Below are positions 27,605-37,492 of a stretch of 64,000 bases of DNA, piece by piece. The notes under the pieces are model-generated. The model was not told the origin of the DNA. It was given only the letters and a program-made list of their open reading frames with translations, and did not search any database. The stretch's first letter is position 1; every line of letters begins with the position of its first letter. Position numbers and translations under genes: made by a program. Source of the stretch: JASHVB01 sp963762885 (GTDB lineage Bacteria > Pseudomonadota > Alphaproteobacteria > Acetobacterales > Acetobacteraceae); contig CAVXNH010000048.1 of assembly GCA_963762885.1 (NCBI GenBank), positions 62,001-126,000 on the forward strand, in the 5' to 3' direction.

Positions 27605-28579
27605 CTAACCGCCCGCGACGCCTTGGGCTTCAACATAGAGGGCATAGACGGACTGGCTCGCGGTCATGAACAGCCGATTCCGCTTGCGCCCGCCGAAGCA
27701 CACATTGGCACAGCGCTCCGGCAAGAGGATACGGCCAATCATGGTCCCGTCCGGAGCGAATACCGCAACTCCGTCCTGGCCTTCGCCGCCCGAAAAGCCA
27801 CACCAGATATTGCCGTCGGTGTCACAACGGATGCCATCGGTATAGCCGGGCGTCGCATCGAAAAACACCCGGCCGTTATGGACGGTCTTCCCGTCATCGC
27901 CTACGTCATAGACATGCGTCGTCTTGCGGCCTGATGGCGTATCGACCACGTAAAGCCGCTTCTCGTCCGGCGAGAAACAGAGCCCGTTTGGCCGGTCCAT
28001 GTCGCCGACCACGATGGTCATTTCGCCGGTTCCGGGATCGATCCGGTAAACCCGGAATGGCAACTCCTGTGGCGCCTTGTCGCCAAGATAGTTCCCACGG
28101 ATGCCGGCGCCGTTATCGCTGAACCAAATCGAGCCGTCGGACTTGACGATCACGTCGTTCGCGCCGGTCAGCCGAATGCCATCGAAATGGTCGGCCAGCA
28201 CTGTCACTGTTCCGTCATGCTCGGTGCGGGTCAGCCTGCGTGTGCCGAGTTCGGCGGTGATCAGGCGGCCTTGCCGGTCGCGCGTATTGCCATCCGGAAA
28301 GCCGGCCGGCTTGCGAAACAGGCTGACCGTCCCGGTTTCCTCATCCCAACGCATTAGCCGGTCGTTGGGAATGTCGCTGAAGATCAATTGCCGCAGATCG
28401 CCAAACCACACCGGACCCTCGGTGAAGCGACAGCCGGTAGCGATGCGCTCGATCGCCGCGTGGCCCAGCATCAGACGCTCGAAGCGTGGGTCGAGCGCGA
28501 TGACATCGGGATCCGGATAGCGTATCGGCAAGGCCGTTTCCCAGCGCCCGCCACGACTGGCATCACCATCCAATGTCAT
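27605..28579 (-). CDS. SMP-30/gluconolactonase family protein
   Basis: The 324-residue six-bladed propeller has the metal ligands of lactonases: Glu in RFTEGPVWFGD, Asn in LTGANDVIVKSDG, and Asn/Asp in RPNGLCFSPDEKRLYVVDTP. It ends with VCFGGRKRNRLFMTASQSVY, the usual closing blade. Family members open sugar or other lactones using a divalent metal. The start at 28579 has ctgggagga before it. It is last in a probable operon with PrpD-like, CoA-ligase and PanE-like genes. Confidence 0.9.
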   Translation of the reverse strand: MTLDGDASRGGRWETALPIRYPDPDVIALDPRFERLMLGHAAIERIATGCRFTEGPVWFGDLRQLIFSDIPNDRLMRWDEETGTVSLFRKPAGFPDGNTRDRQGRLITAELGTRRLTRTEHDGTVTVLADHFDGIRLTGANDVIVKSDGSIWFSDNGAGIRGNYLGDKAPQELPFRVYRIDPGTGEMTIVVGDMDRPNGLCFSPDEKRLYVVDTPSGRKTTHVYDVGDDGKTVHNGRVFFDATPGYTDGIRCDTDGNIWCGFSGGEGQDGVAVFAPDGTMIGRILLPERCANVCFGGRKRNRLFMTASQSVYALYVEAQGVAGG

Positions 28580-28638
28580 GTTGAATCCTCCCAGTTCTGC
28601 ACAGCGATCCGGCTTCGCCAAGCCACGCCGATCGGCGT

Positions 28639-29697
28639 TTAATTCAGCCGCAGTTCCGTAATGTGGCGCGGGTCGGGTTGCAGTTCGCCGCGCTCGACGC
28701 GCTTGACCAGATCGACCAGCCGTTCGTTCGCACGTGCCGCGAGCCCAACCTTTTCGCCTTCGCGGACGACGAAGCCGTTGAGGAACTCAATCTCGGTGCG
28801 TCGGCCTTTCATAATATCCTGCCCCATCGACGGCCGCTGATCCGCCGAGCCGCGCGGCTGGGTGCGCAACCGTTCCTCGTAGCGCGCGAGGGATTCGGGA
28901 TCGCCCTCGCCGGCGCCGGCGACGACATCGGGTGGGAGATGGTTGATTTCCTCAAGCTTGTAGCCAAGCGCCTGGCCGATCCGGATCGCCTCGGCGGCAA
29001 GCCGTGCCTGGAACCGGCGGACCGTTTCGTTCTGCGCCATCTGGGCACCCGACAGGCCGGTGCAGGCGGAGACACCGTTTCCCATCGAATTGGTAACCAG
29101 CTTGGACCAGCGTTCGCCCCACAGATTATCGGTAACTTTGGCACTGTCGGCATGGGACACGAGATCGCGCACCTCCTGCGCGCGATCGCTGATGCGGCCG
29201 TGCACTTCGCCGGTCCGGTAGACCGTGTGAGCGGCGCCACCTTTCAGCCCGCCGCGATGCACGTGGCCCGGCTCAATGAGGCCAACGCTGATATTGCTGG
29301 CGATGCAGCCCAGCACCCTGCCCCAGCCGACGACTTCAGCGATGGCAGCCTCGTTCATGCAGTTCTGTAACGACACGACATAGGCGTTTGCACTGAGATA
29401 TTGCTGGATGAGCAGCGCCGCCCACGTGGTATCGTAGGACTTCATGCAGATAAAGGCGATATCGAACGGCGCCTCCTTGCTGAACTGCTGCGCTTTGGTC
29501 AGGTGCAAGGCGCGCGGACGTGCGACGAACGGTTCTTCGCCCTGGTGATGCGTAATGCGCAGTCCATCGCGCCGCATTGTCTCGACGTGCTCTGGCCAGG
29601 GATCGACGAAGGTCACATCCTCGCCGGCGCGCGCCATATGCGCGCCCGTATAGCCACCAACTGCTCCCGCGCCGACGATGACGATCCGCTTGCCCAT
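28639..29697 (-). CDS. 2-dehydropantoate 2-reductase family (PanE/ApbA-like) oxidoreductase
   Basis: The 352-residue protein starts MGKRIVIVGAGAVGGYTGAH, an NADP-binding Rossmann fold. It has FICMKSYDTTWAAL (the catalytic Lys position of KPR), LQNCMNEAAIAEVV, and RWSKLVTNSMGNGVSACTGL (second catalytic segment). The C-terminal helix is PSMGQDIMKGRRTEIEFLNG, with the substrate-binding Ser-Met-x-x-D pattern of KPR. True pantothenate function is possible. The setting between a CoA ligase and a lactonase suggests instead a catabolic 2-oxo/2-hydroxy acid step, which is inference. Confidence 0.87.
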   Translation of the reverse strand: MGKRIVIVGAGAVGGYTGAHMARAGEDVTFVDPWPEHVETMRRDGLRITHHQGEEPFVARPRALHLTKAQQFSKEAPFDIAFICMKSYDTTWAALLIQQYLSANAYVVSLQNCMNEAAIAEVVGWGRVLGCIASNISVGLIEPGHVHRGGLKGGAAHTVYRTGEVHGRISDRAQEVRDLVSHADSAKVTDNLWGERWSKLVTNSMGNGVSACTGLSGAQMAQNETVRRFQARLAAEAIRIGQALGYKLEEINHLPPDVVAGAGEGDPESLARYEERLRTQPRGSADQRPSMGQDIMKGRRTEIEFLNGFVVREGEKVGLAARANERLVDLVKRVERGELQPDPRHITELRLN

Positions 29698-29847
29698 GAT
29701 GCACCTTCTGTTTCCGCCCTACAGGATCGTAAGCCCCGGCGGCACGGTCGGGCAACTCGCAGCGGAGACCTTACCAAAAGCAGGCCGCACCACCTTCGGA
29801 ACCGCCTGACCGGCAGGATGAAGGCGTCCTCGCAACCGGACGATAGA

Positions 29848-31432
29848 TTATCCCTGGAAGAACTCGACCAAGCGGCTCTTTTTGTACCTTTCCGGTGGTC
29901 GTGGTAGGCAATGCCGCTTCCTCGACAAAGCGAAAACTGCGCGGCAGCTTGTAGGCGGCCAGTTGCTCTTTGCAATGCTCCAGCAACTCGGCTTCGCTCA
30001 CGGCCATGCCGGGCCGCGGCACCACGACCGCCCCGATGATTTCGTCGCGCACCGGATCGGGCACGCCGATTACATACGCCAGTTGCACGCCAGGGATCGC
30101 CATCAGGATTTCTTCGACCTCGGCCGGCGCGACGTTGATTCCGCCTGTCTTGATCATCTCCTTGATTCGCCCACGAAAATGCAGAAACCCGTCGGCATCG
30201 AGCACACCCAGGTCGCCGGTGCGGAAATACCCGTCGGGGGTGAAGGCCGCGAGGTTCTTTTCCGCATCCTTGTAGTAGCCGATGGTGACGTAGCCCTTCA
30301 CCTGCACCTCGCCGGTAGTGCCGGCTGGCTGCGGTTCCAGCGTCTCCGGGTCAACGATCCGCATGTCAACGCCGTCCAGTGGACGCCCGACCGTGCTAAG
30401 CCGCTTCTCCAAAGGATCGAGCCGCCCGTCGATCACGGCGCAATTCCCATATGATTCGGTCAGGCCATAGATATGGCAGATCTCGTGCGCCCCGAGTTCC
30501 ATGATGCGTTTCAGTTGATCGGGCGAACCGACGGTCCCACCGGACCGCAGTGATGACAGGTCACGATGCGGCCGATCCGGATGATCGAACATCGCGTGTG
30601 CCATGTTAGGCGTGCCATAGAACAGCGTGCACCGTTCCGTCTCGATGATCCGCAGCGCCTCGCCCGCATCGAAATGCTCCTGCAGCACCACGCAGCCGGC
30701 ATGCGTCAGCAGGTTGAACAAGGCATTTTCGCAGCCCAGCCCCCAATACAGCGACACGGCCAGCCACAGCCGATCCTCGCACGTCACGTGCATCCGCTCG
30801 CCGATATTGTACATGTTCTCGATCAGGCCGAAGTGCTGCAACTGCACACCCTTCGGCGTGGACGTGGAGCCCGACGTATACAGCATGTAGGCGATGTCGC
30901 CCGGCTGCACCGCTCGGGCGATCGCGTCGATCGCGCTATCGGGCACGTTGCGGCCCGCATCGTAAACCGCATCGAACTTCACGCTATCGCGATAACCCGA
31001 GGCGCCGGCGTGAACCAGGCCGCGCAACCGCGGCAGCGTCTCGGCGTGCGGTTCAAGCTCGCCAAGCATCGCCACATAATCATAGCGCAGGAATTGATCG
31101 CTCATGATCAGCATGTCGGCGTCGGAATGCTTCAGGATGTAGGCGAGTTCGCGGGTCGTGACCCATGTGTTGACCGCGACCATGGTGCCGCCGAGGCAAC
31201 ATATGGCGAGGTCGGCGATGATCCATTCCGGCTTGTTGCCCATCAGAATCGCGACATGGCTGCCGGGACCGATCCCAAGAGCATGCAGTCCCTTTGCGAA
31301 CGCCCGGACTGCATCGCGCAATGCGCGGTACGACCAGCGGCGGCCATCGCCGACCAGCGATTCGCGGTCGCCGAAGCGCTCGTTCATCTCGTCCAACAGC
31401 GCGGGAATGGTGCGGCTGGCTGGCATTGGCAT
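29848..31432 (-). CDS. AMP-binding acyl/aryl-CoA ligase (frameshift near C-terminus)
   Basis: It has the adenylate-forming fold: P-loop YMLYTSGSTSTPKGVQLQH, VSLYWGLGCENALFN, YGLTESYGN, YFRTGDLGVLDADGFLHFRG, and RIKEMIKTGGINVAPAEVEE. The catalytic Lys lies in TTTGKVQK. One extra base in the caaaaagagcc stretch near 29881 pushes the end into a false tail. Removing it gives KVQKSRLVEFFQG and a stop at 29848, for 527 residues. It activates a carboxylic acid with ATP and CoA. The start at 31432 lies 1 base after the MmgE/PrpD stop, so coupling is likely. Confidence 0.9.
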
Positions 31433-31433
31433 G

Positions 31434-32822
31434 TCAATGCTCCTTCATTCCGACGACCGGGGCCGATAGCAGGTCGGTCAAGGTTCGTGCGTCGGCGACC
31501 GAGTCCAGGCGCATGACGAAACCCTCCAGGTCGGACGACCACGCCTCACCCAACGCCGCCACCGCCGCTGCATGGAACCGCACGCGCAGTTCCACCGGCT
31601 GGCAGGGCTGCACGTCATCCTGCCGGTGCGTCCGCGTGGCGCCATTCCGCAGGATGACGCTGACCTCCGCGCCCTGGCTGGAAGGAAAGGCCGCGGTGAA
31701 TGCCGGATCGTGGGTCAGCGTCGTTGCGCCTGCGATGCGCTGGATCTCCGGTTCGTCGAGCACGGCGAAGGCCGCCTCGTGCAAGGCCCCGTGCACAAGC
31801 GTCGCCGCGACGCTGAATTGAATGCTCATCTTCGCCTGAACCAGATGTTCGAACGGTCCGCTGAAGTCGCAGCCAGGATATTGCGTGGCCGCCGGCATGG
31901 TCGCCACGGTCACCGCGGCGACATCGCCGGCCCGCACCCCCGACCGCGCCAGGGCAAGTGCCGCCTGGCACGCCGTCTGCACATAGTTGCAAGCCGGCGC
32001 CGGCTTGAAATAGATCTCCTGTAGCGCGAGCGGCGCATCCCGCGGCGCCATCAGGGCGTTCGCATGCTCTCGACGCTGATGCGCGTCGTACAATCCGCCT
32101 GGCCCATCCAGCGCGCTTGGCGAAGCATACGCGCCCGCCTGCGTCAGCAAGGCGGCGGTCACCGCGTTGCGCGCCGCAGCGCCGGCATGGAAGAACACCT
32201 CGGTGCTGCCCGCCCACGGCCAGTTGTTGAGGCCGGCCGCCATGTTGGCGGCGATCGCGATCGAGGTTGCGACCCCGGTCCGGTCGAGCCCAAGCACTCG
32301 CGCTCCGGCGGCAGCGGCGCCGATCGGCCCGGTGACGCCGGTCGGCCGAAATCGGCGTGCGAGTTCGGCGTCGAACAATGTGCGGCCGATGCGCGCCCCG
32401 ACTTCGTAACCGGCCACCGCGGCGGCAAGTAAGTCACCGCCCCGTATCGGCTGGCGACAGAGCAACGCCAACAGGGTCGGCCACACCACCACGCCAAGGT
32501 GGCTGTTGCTGCCGGGATGCATGTCCTCGCGCACCAGCCCATGACCCATCGTCGCATTGGCAAACGCCGCCTCCGGTGGCGAGGCGCGGTCGGGCATGCC
32601 GACGATCGCCGCCGGACCGCCGGCGCCGGTGCGCGCAACCGCCAACGCCTGGCGTGACCACGTCAGGTTGCGCGCCTCCAGCGCACAGCCGATGAAGTCC
32701 AGCAAAGCGAGTTTGGCCGTTTCTACCACGTCCGCCGGCAGTGCATCCGGATCGAGCCCGACAACAAACTCCGCAAGATATTGCGAAGCCGTTATGTCAT
32801 CATTACTCTTGCTCGGCACCAT
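31434..32822 (-). CDS. MmgE/PrpD family protein
   Basis: The 462-residue protein starts at ATG 32822 behind gggagagg. Family landmarks are the helical N-terminus (ADVVETAKLALLDFIGCALE), AAFANATMGHGLVREDMHPG (active-site HGLxxxDxH region), RFRPTGVTGPIGAAAAGARV, and the C-terminal KPAPACNYVQTACQAALALA. The family includes 2-methylcitrate dehydratase, cis-aconitate decarboxylase and other hydrolyases. It leads a probable operon with a CoA ligase, PanE-like reductase and SMP-30 lactonase, divergent from a LysR gene. The exact reaction is unknown. Confidence 0.9.
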   Translation of the reverse strand: MVPSKSNDDITASQYLAEFVVGLDPDALPADVVETAKLALLDFIGCALEARNLTWSRQALAVARTGAGGPAAIVGMPDRASPPEAAFANATMGHGLVREDMHPGSNSHLGVVVWPTLLALLCRQPIRGGDLLAAAVAGYEVGARIGRTLFDAELARRFRPTGVTGPIGAAAAGARVLGLDRTGVATSIAIAANMAAGLNNWPWAGSTEVFFHAGAAARNAVTAALLTQAGAYASPSALDGPGGLYDAHQRREHANALMAPRDAPLALQEIYFKPAPACNYVQTACQAALALARSGVRAGDVAAVTVATMPAATQYPGCDFSGPFEHLVQAKMSIQFSVAATLVHGALHEAAFAVLDEPEIQRIAGATTLTHDPAFTAAFPSSQGAEVSVILRNGATRTHRQDDVQPCQPVELRVRFHAAAVAALGEAWSSDLEGFVMRLDSVADARTLTDLLSAPVVGMKEH

Positions 32823-33076
32823 GACCTCTCCCGCATGACGTCTATCGCGCGCTACGCCGCAACACGCCGCTTCACCTGACGCTGCATTTCCCGCCACGCC
32901 ATGCTAGCGAATGCGCCGGACACTGAAGATGGCCCGCGCGGATATACCAGTTATCCTGCCGACCGAAGCCGCCGCCGGTGCCGATGGTGCGCCCGGACGG
33001 CCGGATGCTAGAATACCAGGGTCCAGGAAAGGAGGAGGCGACGCCGCAACCGCGGGCAGGTCGCCCGTTGCAGCCC

Positions 33077-34009
33077 ATGGAGATAAAGCAGCTTCGGCAC
33101 TTCCTTGCCGTGGTCCAGACCGGCAGCTTCTCCAAGGCCGCGGTATTGCTCGGCGTGGCGCAGCCGATGCTCAGCCGGCAAATCCGCTGCCTGGAACAGG
33201 AAATGGGCGTCGACCTGATGTACCGGAACGGACGTGGCGCCGTGCTCACCGATGCCGGCCGCATCCTGGCGGACCGTGCCGGCAGCATCATCGAATCGGT
33301 ATCCGATACCACCAGCACGTTGAAGGCGATGCAGGCCATGCCCACCGGCGAGGTCATCATCGGTATCCCGCCGATGATCGGCGTCGTGCTGACAGTGCCG
33401 GTCGTCGAGCAATTTCGCGCGCAGTTTCCCGGCGTGTCGCTGCGGATCGTCGAGGCGTTCAGCGGCTATGTCATGGAATGGCTGGCCAGTGCCAGGCTGG
33501 ATATCGCCGTGGTGTACAACGTGGCCCGCACCAGCGTGCTGTCCGTCGAGCCGCTGATCGAGGAAGACCTGCTGCTGGTTGCGTCCACCGCGGTCCCGCC
33601 GCCGGTGACCGGCGCCACGGTCAAGGCGGATGACCTGCACCGCATTCCGTTGATCCTGCCGAACCAGCCGCATGGATTACGCAACCTGGTCGATCGGTTC
33701 CTCGCCGATCTTGGCACCAAGCCGCAGGTGGTGCTCGAGGTTGACGGATTCTCCGCCATCCTGCGCCTGGTCGAACATGGTATCGGTGCAACGATCCTGT
33801 CTTATGCCGGCGTGCAGAGCCAGGTGGAGCAAGGCCGGCTGCGAGCGTGGCCGATCGTGCAGCCGCGCATGTCCGGCCAACTTTATGTCGCCACTTCGAC
33901 GCAGCGTCCGACCACGCCGGTGACGCGGGCGCTTGCCAGGATCGTGCGCAACGAAGTTCAGGCGCTGGTTGCGTCCGGCCAGTGGAAGCCGCATCCACCG
34001 AGCGACTAA
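33077..34009 (+). CDS. LysR family transcriptional regulator
   Basis: The 310-residue regulator has the N-terminal winged HTH (IKQLRHFLAVVQTGSFSKAA, QPMLSRQIRCLEQEMGVDL). A periplasmic-binding-fold effector domain follows (GEVIIGIPPMIGVVLTVPVV, LDIAVVYNV, VEHGIGATILSYAGVQSQVE), of the NAC/CynR-like subgroup. It is divergent from the PrpD-ligase-PanE-SMP-30 operon with 254 bases between starts. It is therefore the likely activator of that operon, responding to a pathway acid. Confidence 0.92.
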   Translation: MEIKQLRHFLAVVQTGSFSKAAVLLGVAQPMLSRQIRCLEQEMGVDLMYRNGRGAVLTDAGRILADRAGSIIESVSDTTSTLKAMQAMPTGEVIIGIPPMIGVVLTVPVVEQFRAQFPGVSLRIVEAFSGYVMEWLASARLDIAVVYNVARTSVLSVEPLIEEDLLLVASTAVPPPVTGATVKADDLHRIPLILPNQPHGLRNLVDRFLADLGTKPQVVLEVDGFSAILRLVEHGIGATILSYAGVQSQVEQGRLRAWPIVQPRMSGQLYVATSTQRPTTPVTRALARIVRNEVQALVASGQWKPHPPSD

Positions 34010-34013
34010 AGGC

Positions 34014-34138
34014 CCGTCCGGGAACAAGTCCTCCAAGTGATTGCGCTGCACATTCCGTGTCATGGCCGGCCAAGCCCGGCCATGACACAGGGACCCATGA
34101 TCCCCCGGCAGCAAATTCGTTTGTGCCCGGACGGCCCT
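34014..34138. repeat. Dispersed repeat family C with internal palindrome
   Basis: Outer inverted ends cccgtccgggaaca / tgtgcccggacggg enclose tgtcatggccggccaagccc and its inverse (34058-34087). A partial relative is at 26455-26507. It sits between convergent lysR and amidohydrolase genes and could terminate both. Confidence 0.75.
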
Positions 34139-34155
34139 TGGGCTGCCTGAACGCG

Positions 34156-35121
34156 TCAAGGCATGGCGTAGAACCGTCGCGCGTTGCCGCCGAGGATCAT
34201 GTCGGCCTCCTCCGCGGTAAAGCGATAGCCGGCGGCAGCGGCTTTGCCGGGCAGATCGCGAAAGAACTGCACCCAGGCCGGCAGGCTCGACCGTTCGCCG
34301 GTAAAGCGCTTGCCCGACGCCTGGTCCGACGCAAACAGAATCCGCTCGGTCCCGACGATCTGCCGCCAGGTCGCCAGCCGCGCGATAATCTCCGATGGCT
34401 CGTGCAGCATCTCATTCCAGTTGGAGACATCCAGCACGCAGTTCTCCAGGTCGGCAATCGCTTCCGCCGCGACCTGCCACCAATGCGGAAAACCCGCATG
34501 GCACAACACGATTTTCAGGTCGGGCACAGCGCAGGCCAAGCGGGCGACATGCATCGGATGGGCAGGGTTGGCCTCGCTCTGGTCGCGTCCGGCGAAATCC
34601 GTCCAGATGCCCGCGCGCGTGTGGATCTGCACCGGCACGCCTTCATCCGCGGCGAGGCGCATCAGCGGCAGGAACGCCTCGTCCGCCACGGTGAACCGGT
34701 CGGGCGTGATTTCGCCAATGCCGATCAGGCCAGTTTCCCGCAGGGCCATGCGAACCAACGCCAGGCATTCGGGCCGGCGATGGTCCACCGATACGTGCGG
34801 GAACAGCCGCCCGGGATGAAGCTGCATAAGCGAGCCGTAAAACTCGATCTGCTGCGCGAGGCTGACTGCCGGCTCCTGCCCGAACACCGACTCTCCCACA
34901 TCAATCATCATCACGCAGGCACCGTCGATGCCCGCGCGATCCATGTTCGCAACGAAATCGTCGCCGTCGGGATCGACCAGTCCGCTCAGCAGACGGGGCA
35001 TGATCATGTCTGGCGTGCGGTCCGGCTCCTTGGCCGCCCAGCCTTCCGCTGCGTCGCGAAAGAATGCCGGAGGCAGAAAGCCCTGACCCCAGACGTGGCA
35101 ATGGCTGTCGATCACGGTCAT
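34156..35121 (-). CDS. Amidohydrolase_2 family metal-dependent hydrolase
   Basis: The 321-residue TIM barrel has the complete metal set: HxH in VIDSHCHVWG (residues 7 and 9), His in VPVQIHTRAGIW, His in IVLCHAGFPHWW, and Asp in ILFASDQASG. The N-terminal MTVIDSHCHVW start is unambiguous. Relatives include ACMSD-type decarboxylases and ring-cleavage hydrolases. It lies on the same strand as, and 129 bases downstream of, the CaiB/BaiF gene and may be its operon partner. The substrate is unknown. Confidence 0.9.
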   Translation of the reverse strand: MTVIDSHCHVWGQGFLPPAFFRDAAEGWAAKEPDRTPDMIMPRLLSGLVDPDGDDFVANMDRAGIDGACVMMIDVGESVFGQEPAVSLAQQIEFYGSLMQLHPGRLFPHVSVDHRRPECLALVRMALRETGLIGIGEITPDRFTVADEAFLPLMRLAADEGVPVQIHTRAGIWTDFAGRDQSEANPAHPMHVARLACAVPDLKIVLCHAGFPHWWQVAAEAIADLENCVLDVSNWNEMLHEPSEIIARLATWRQIVGTERILFASDQASGKRFTGERSSLPAWVQFFRDLPGKAAAAGYRFTAEEADMILGGNARRFYAMP

Positions 35122-35250
35122 TCAGGCAATTCCTTTGCCGGTGTGGGTGATCCGCGCGGCCATACCAACCGCCCTAAAGATCGGCCCTCCGAAATGGCAC
35201 ACGGCGGCAGAGTGTGCTCCGCAGTGTGTCAGTCTTAAGGGCGCTTGGCA

Positions 35251-36459
35251 TCAGATCGCACCCTGGGCACGCATTTCGCCGATGTCCTGCCCGCCGTAGC
35301 CCAGTTCAGCAAGAATGTCGTCGGTATGTTCGCCCAGGCAAGGCGGCGGCAACCGCATTTCTCCCGGCGTGTCGGAAAATTTTACCGGAAATCCGATCTG
35401 CGGGATGCGGCCTTCCACCTTGTGATCCATCCATTGCAGCATCTGCCGCGACTGCATCTGCTTGTCCGCAAACGCCTCCTCGAACCCGTTGACCGGCCCG
35501 CAGGGAATGTCGTGCGCCTGCAACAGGTCGATCCACGCCGTGGCTGGGCGCGTAGCAAAGATGCCCCCCAGCATGGCGCGCGCGCGTTCCGCCGCATCGC
35601 CGGCGACCAGCGGATCGTCCGGCAAGTCGGGCGCCTGGAGCAGGGATTTGAGGCGGTCCCAGAAGTGCTGCTCAATGATGCCCAGGGTGATGCAGCGGCC
35701 GTCGGCGCAACGATACACGTCGTACGACGCCGCGCCGCCGGCGTTGAAATACTCACCGCCGCGCGGCTCCTTCCCGGCGAACAGCCATTCCCCGGCATGC
35801 GGCACCATCCAGGCCATCATGCCGTCGGTCATCGATACATCGACATGCTGGCCGCGCCCGGTAACCCCTCGCCCGATCAGCGCTGCGAGGATCCCGAACA
35901 CCGCCATCAGCGAGCCGCCGCCGATATCCGCGATCAGCGGGCCGGGCACCAAAGGGCCGGTAGCGGCACGCGACAAAAGCTGCATCGCACCGACGATACC
36001 GAGATAGTTCATGTCGTGACCGGGCAAATCGCGATACGGCCCGTCCTGGCCGAAGCCGGTCAACGAGCAATACACCATCCGCGGGTTCAGCGCCGCCATC
36101 GCATCGTAGCCAAGCCCGAGCCGCGTCATCACCCCCGGCCGAAACCCTTCGATCAGCACGTCGGCACGCGCCGCCAGCCGGCGTGCCGCCTCCAGCCCGC
36201 CCGGCTGTTTGAGATTGAGCGTGATGCTGCGCTTGTTGCGATTGCATAGCAGGAAACTCGCCGAATCGCGCACGTTCTTTGGCGGCAGGTCACGTTGGTA
36301 GTCGCCGATGCCCGGCTGTTCCACCTTGATCACCTCGGCACCGAGGTCGCTCAGCATCTGCGTCGCCAGCGCGCCCGGCAGTAATCTGCTCATTTCGAGT
36401 ATGGTTATGCCTTGCAGTGCCCGCGCCACGTGAGGTCCCGTTCCGAGATGCGTCGCCAC
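35251..36459 (-). CDS. CaiB/BaiF family CoA-transferase
   Basis: The 402-residue protein shows the interlocked-dimer family pattern: ITILEMSRLLPGALATQMLS, DLGAEVIKVEQPG, NRNKRSITLNLKQPGGLEAA, ADVLIEGFRPGVMTRLGLGY, and PGHDMNYLGIVGAMQLLSRA. The GHDxNY segment is that of alpha-methylacyl-CoA racemases (His/Asp catalytic pair), so racemase and CoA-transfer activities both remain possible. It is divergent from the liv operon with 138 bases between. The cassette probably moves CoA onto, or epimerises, the imported acid. Confidence 0.9.
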   Translation of the reverse strand: MATHLGTGPHVARALQGITILEMSRLLPGALATQMLSDLGAEVIKVEQPGIGDYQRDLPPKNVRDSASFLLCNRNKRSITLNLKQPGGLEAARRLAARADVLIEGFRPGVMTRLGLGYDAMAALNPRMVYCSLTGFGQDGPYRDLPGHDMNYLGIVGAMQLLSRAATGPLVPGPLIADIGGGSLMAVFGILAALIGRGVTGRGQHVDVSMTDGMMAWMVPHAGEWLFAGKEPRGGEYFNAGGAASYDVYRCADGRCITLGIIEQHFWDRLKSLLQAPDLPDDPLVAGDAAERARAMLGGIFATRPATAWIDLLQAHDIPCGPVNGFEEAFADKQMQSRQMLQWMDHKVEGRIPQIGFPVKFSDTPGEMRLPPPCLGEHTDDILAELGYGGQDIGEMRAQGAI

Positions 36460-36597
36460 GGAGTGTTCGCGCGATCGCCCCGCGCGCCAATCCGGGCCAG
36501 GACAATAACAGCTATGCCGGGACCATCAGTTCTGGCGGCGCCCTAAGGCTGTCAGGATACCAGGGTCGGAGGAACCAGAACCGGAAAGCGCTGCCGC

Positions 36598-37492
36598 ATG
36601 CTGGGCCAACAGATTATCAATGGAGTCGTCACCGGCAGCGTCTACGCGCTGTTCGCACTCGGCTTCACCCTGATCTTCGGCGTCCTGCACGTGCTGAACC
36701 TTGCACACGGCGCCATTTTCATGTGGGGCGCCTTCATCGGGCTGTGGTGCGTCACCGTGCTGCATCTGCCGCTGCCGCTGGCATTCATCGCTGCGGCCGT
36801 CGCGGCGGGACTGCTGTCAGTGGCGCTGGACTGGCTGGCATTCCGGCCGCTGCGCAAACGCCGCGCGCCGGAATTCTCCGCGATCATATCGAGCCTCGGC
36901 GCCAGCCTGATTCTTATGAACCTGGCGCAGCGCGCCTCCGACACGCAGATCCTGCGGTATCCGTTCGGTACCTTCCCGATCCAGGTGTTTCGAATCGCCG
37001 GCCTGCGCATCACCCTGCTGCAATCTGGCATCGTCACCACGTCGCTGATTCTGACGATCCTCCTGTTGACCTGGCTCTACCGCACCACGTTCGGCCAACG
37101 CATCCGGGCAGTCGCGATCGACGAGCGCACCGCGAGCCTGCTGGGCGTCAATCCGGGCCAGGTGTATTTCCAGACGTTCTTCATTGCCGGAGCGCTGGCC
37201 GGGATTGCCGGGGTTCTCATCGGGATCGCCTTCAACTCCGTCCATTTCCTGATGGGCGAACCCTACATGTTGCGCGCCTTCGTGGTGATCGTGGTGGGCG
37301 GACTCTGGCAGCGTAGCCGGCGCCGTTGTTGCCGGACTGGCACTCGGCATCATCCACACAATGACGATCGCCTATCTCTCTACCGATCTGTCGGACACGA
37401 TCATCTTCTCGATCCTGTTCCTGGTGCTGCTGCTGCGTCCTACCGGCTTCTTCGGTTCGTTGCATCGCCAGGCACGTGTGGTACGCGAATGA
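36598..37492 (+). CDS. livH: Branched-chain-type ABC transporter permease LivH (frameshifted)
   Basis: The 297-residue integral membrane protein has about eight helices. It carries the LivH motifs LGFTLIFGVLHVLNLAHGAI, IISSLGASLILMNLAQR, RAVAIDERTASLLGVNPGQV and MLRAFVVIVVGGL. One extra T near 37305 (gactctggca) shifts the frame. Without it the end reads GSVAGAVVAGLALGIIHTMT through FFGSLHRQARVVRE and stops at 37492, overlapping livM by 4 bases. As sequenced, the shifted frame runs straight into livM and mimics a 587-residue fusion. Confidence 0.85.

Noticed and set aside
33847..35238. 463-codon plus-strand frame over lysR end and amidohydrolase
   Set aside because: It crosses a palindromic repeat and is antisense to a complete metal-dependent hydrolase; no family resemblance.
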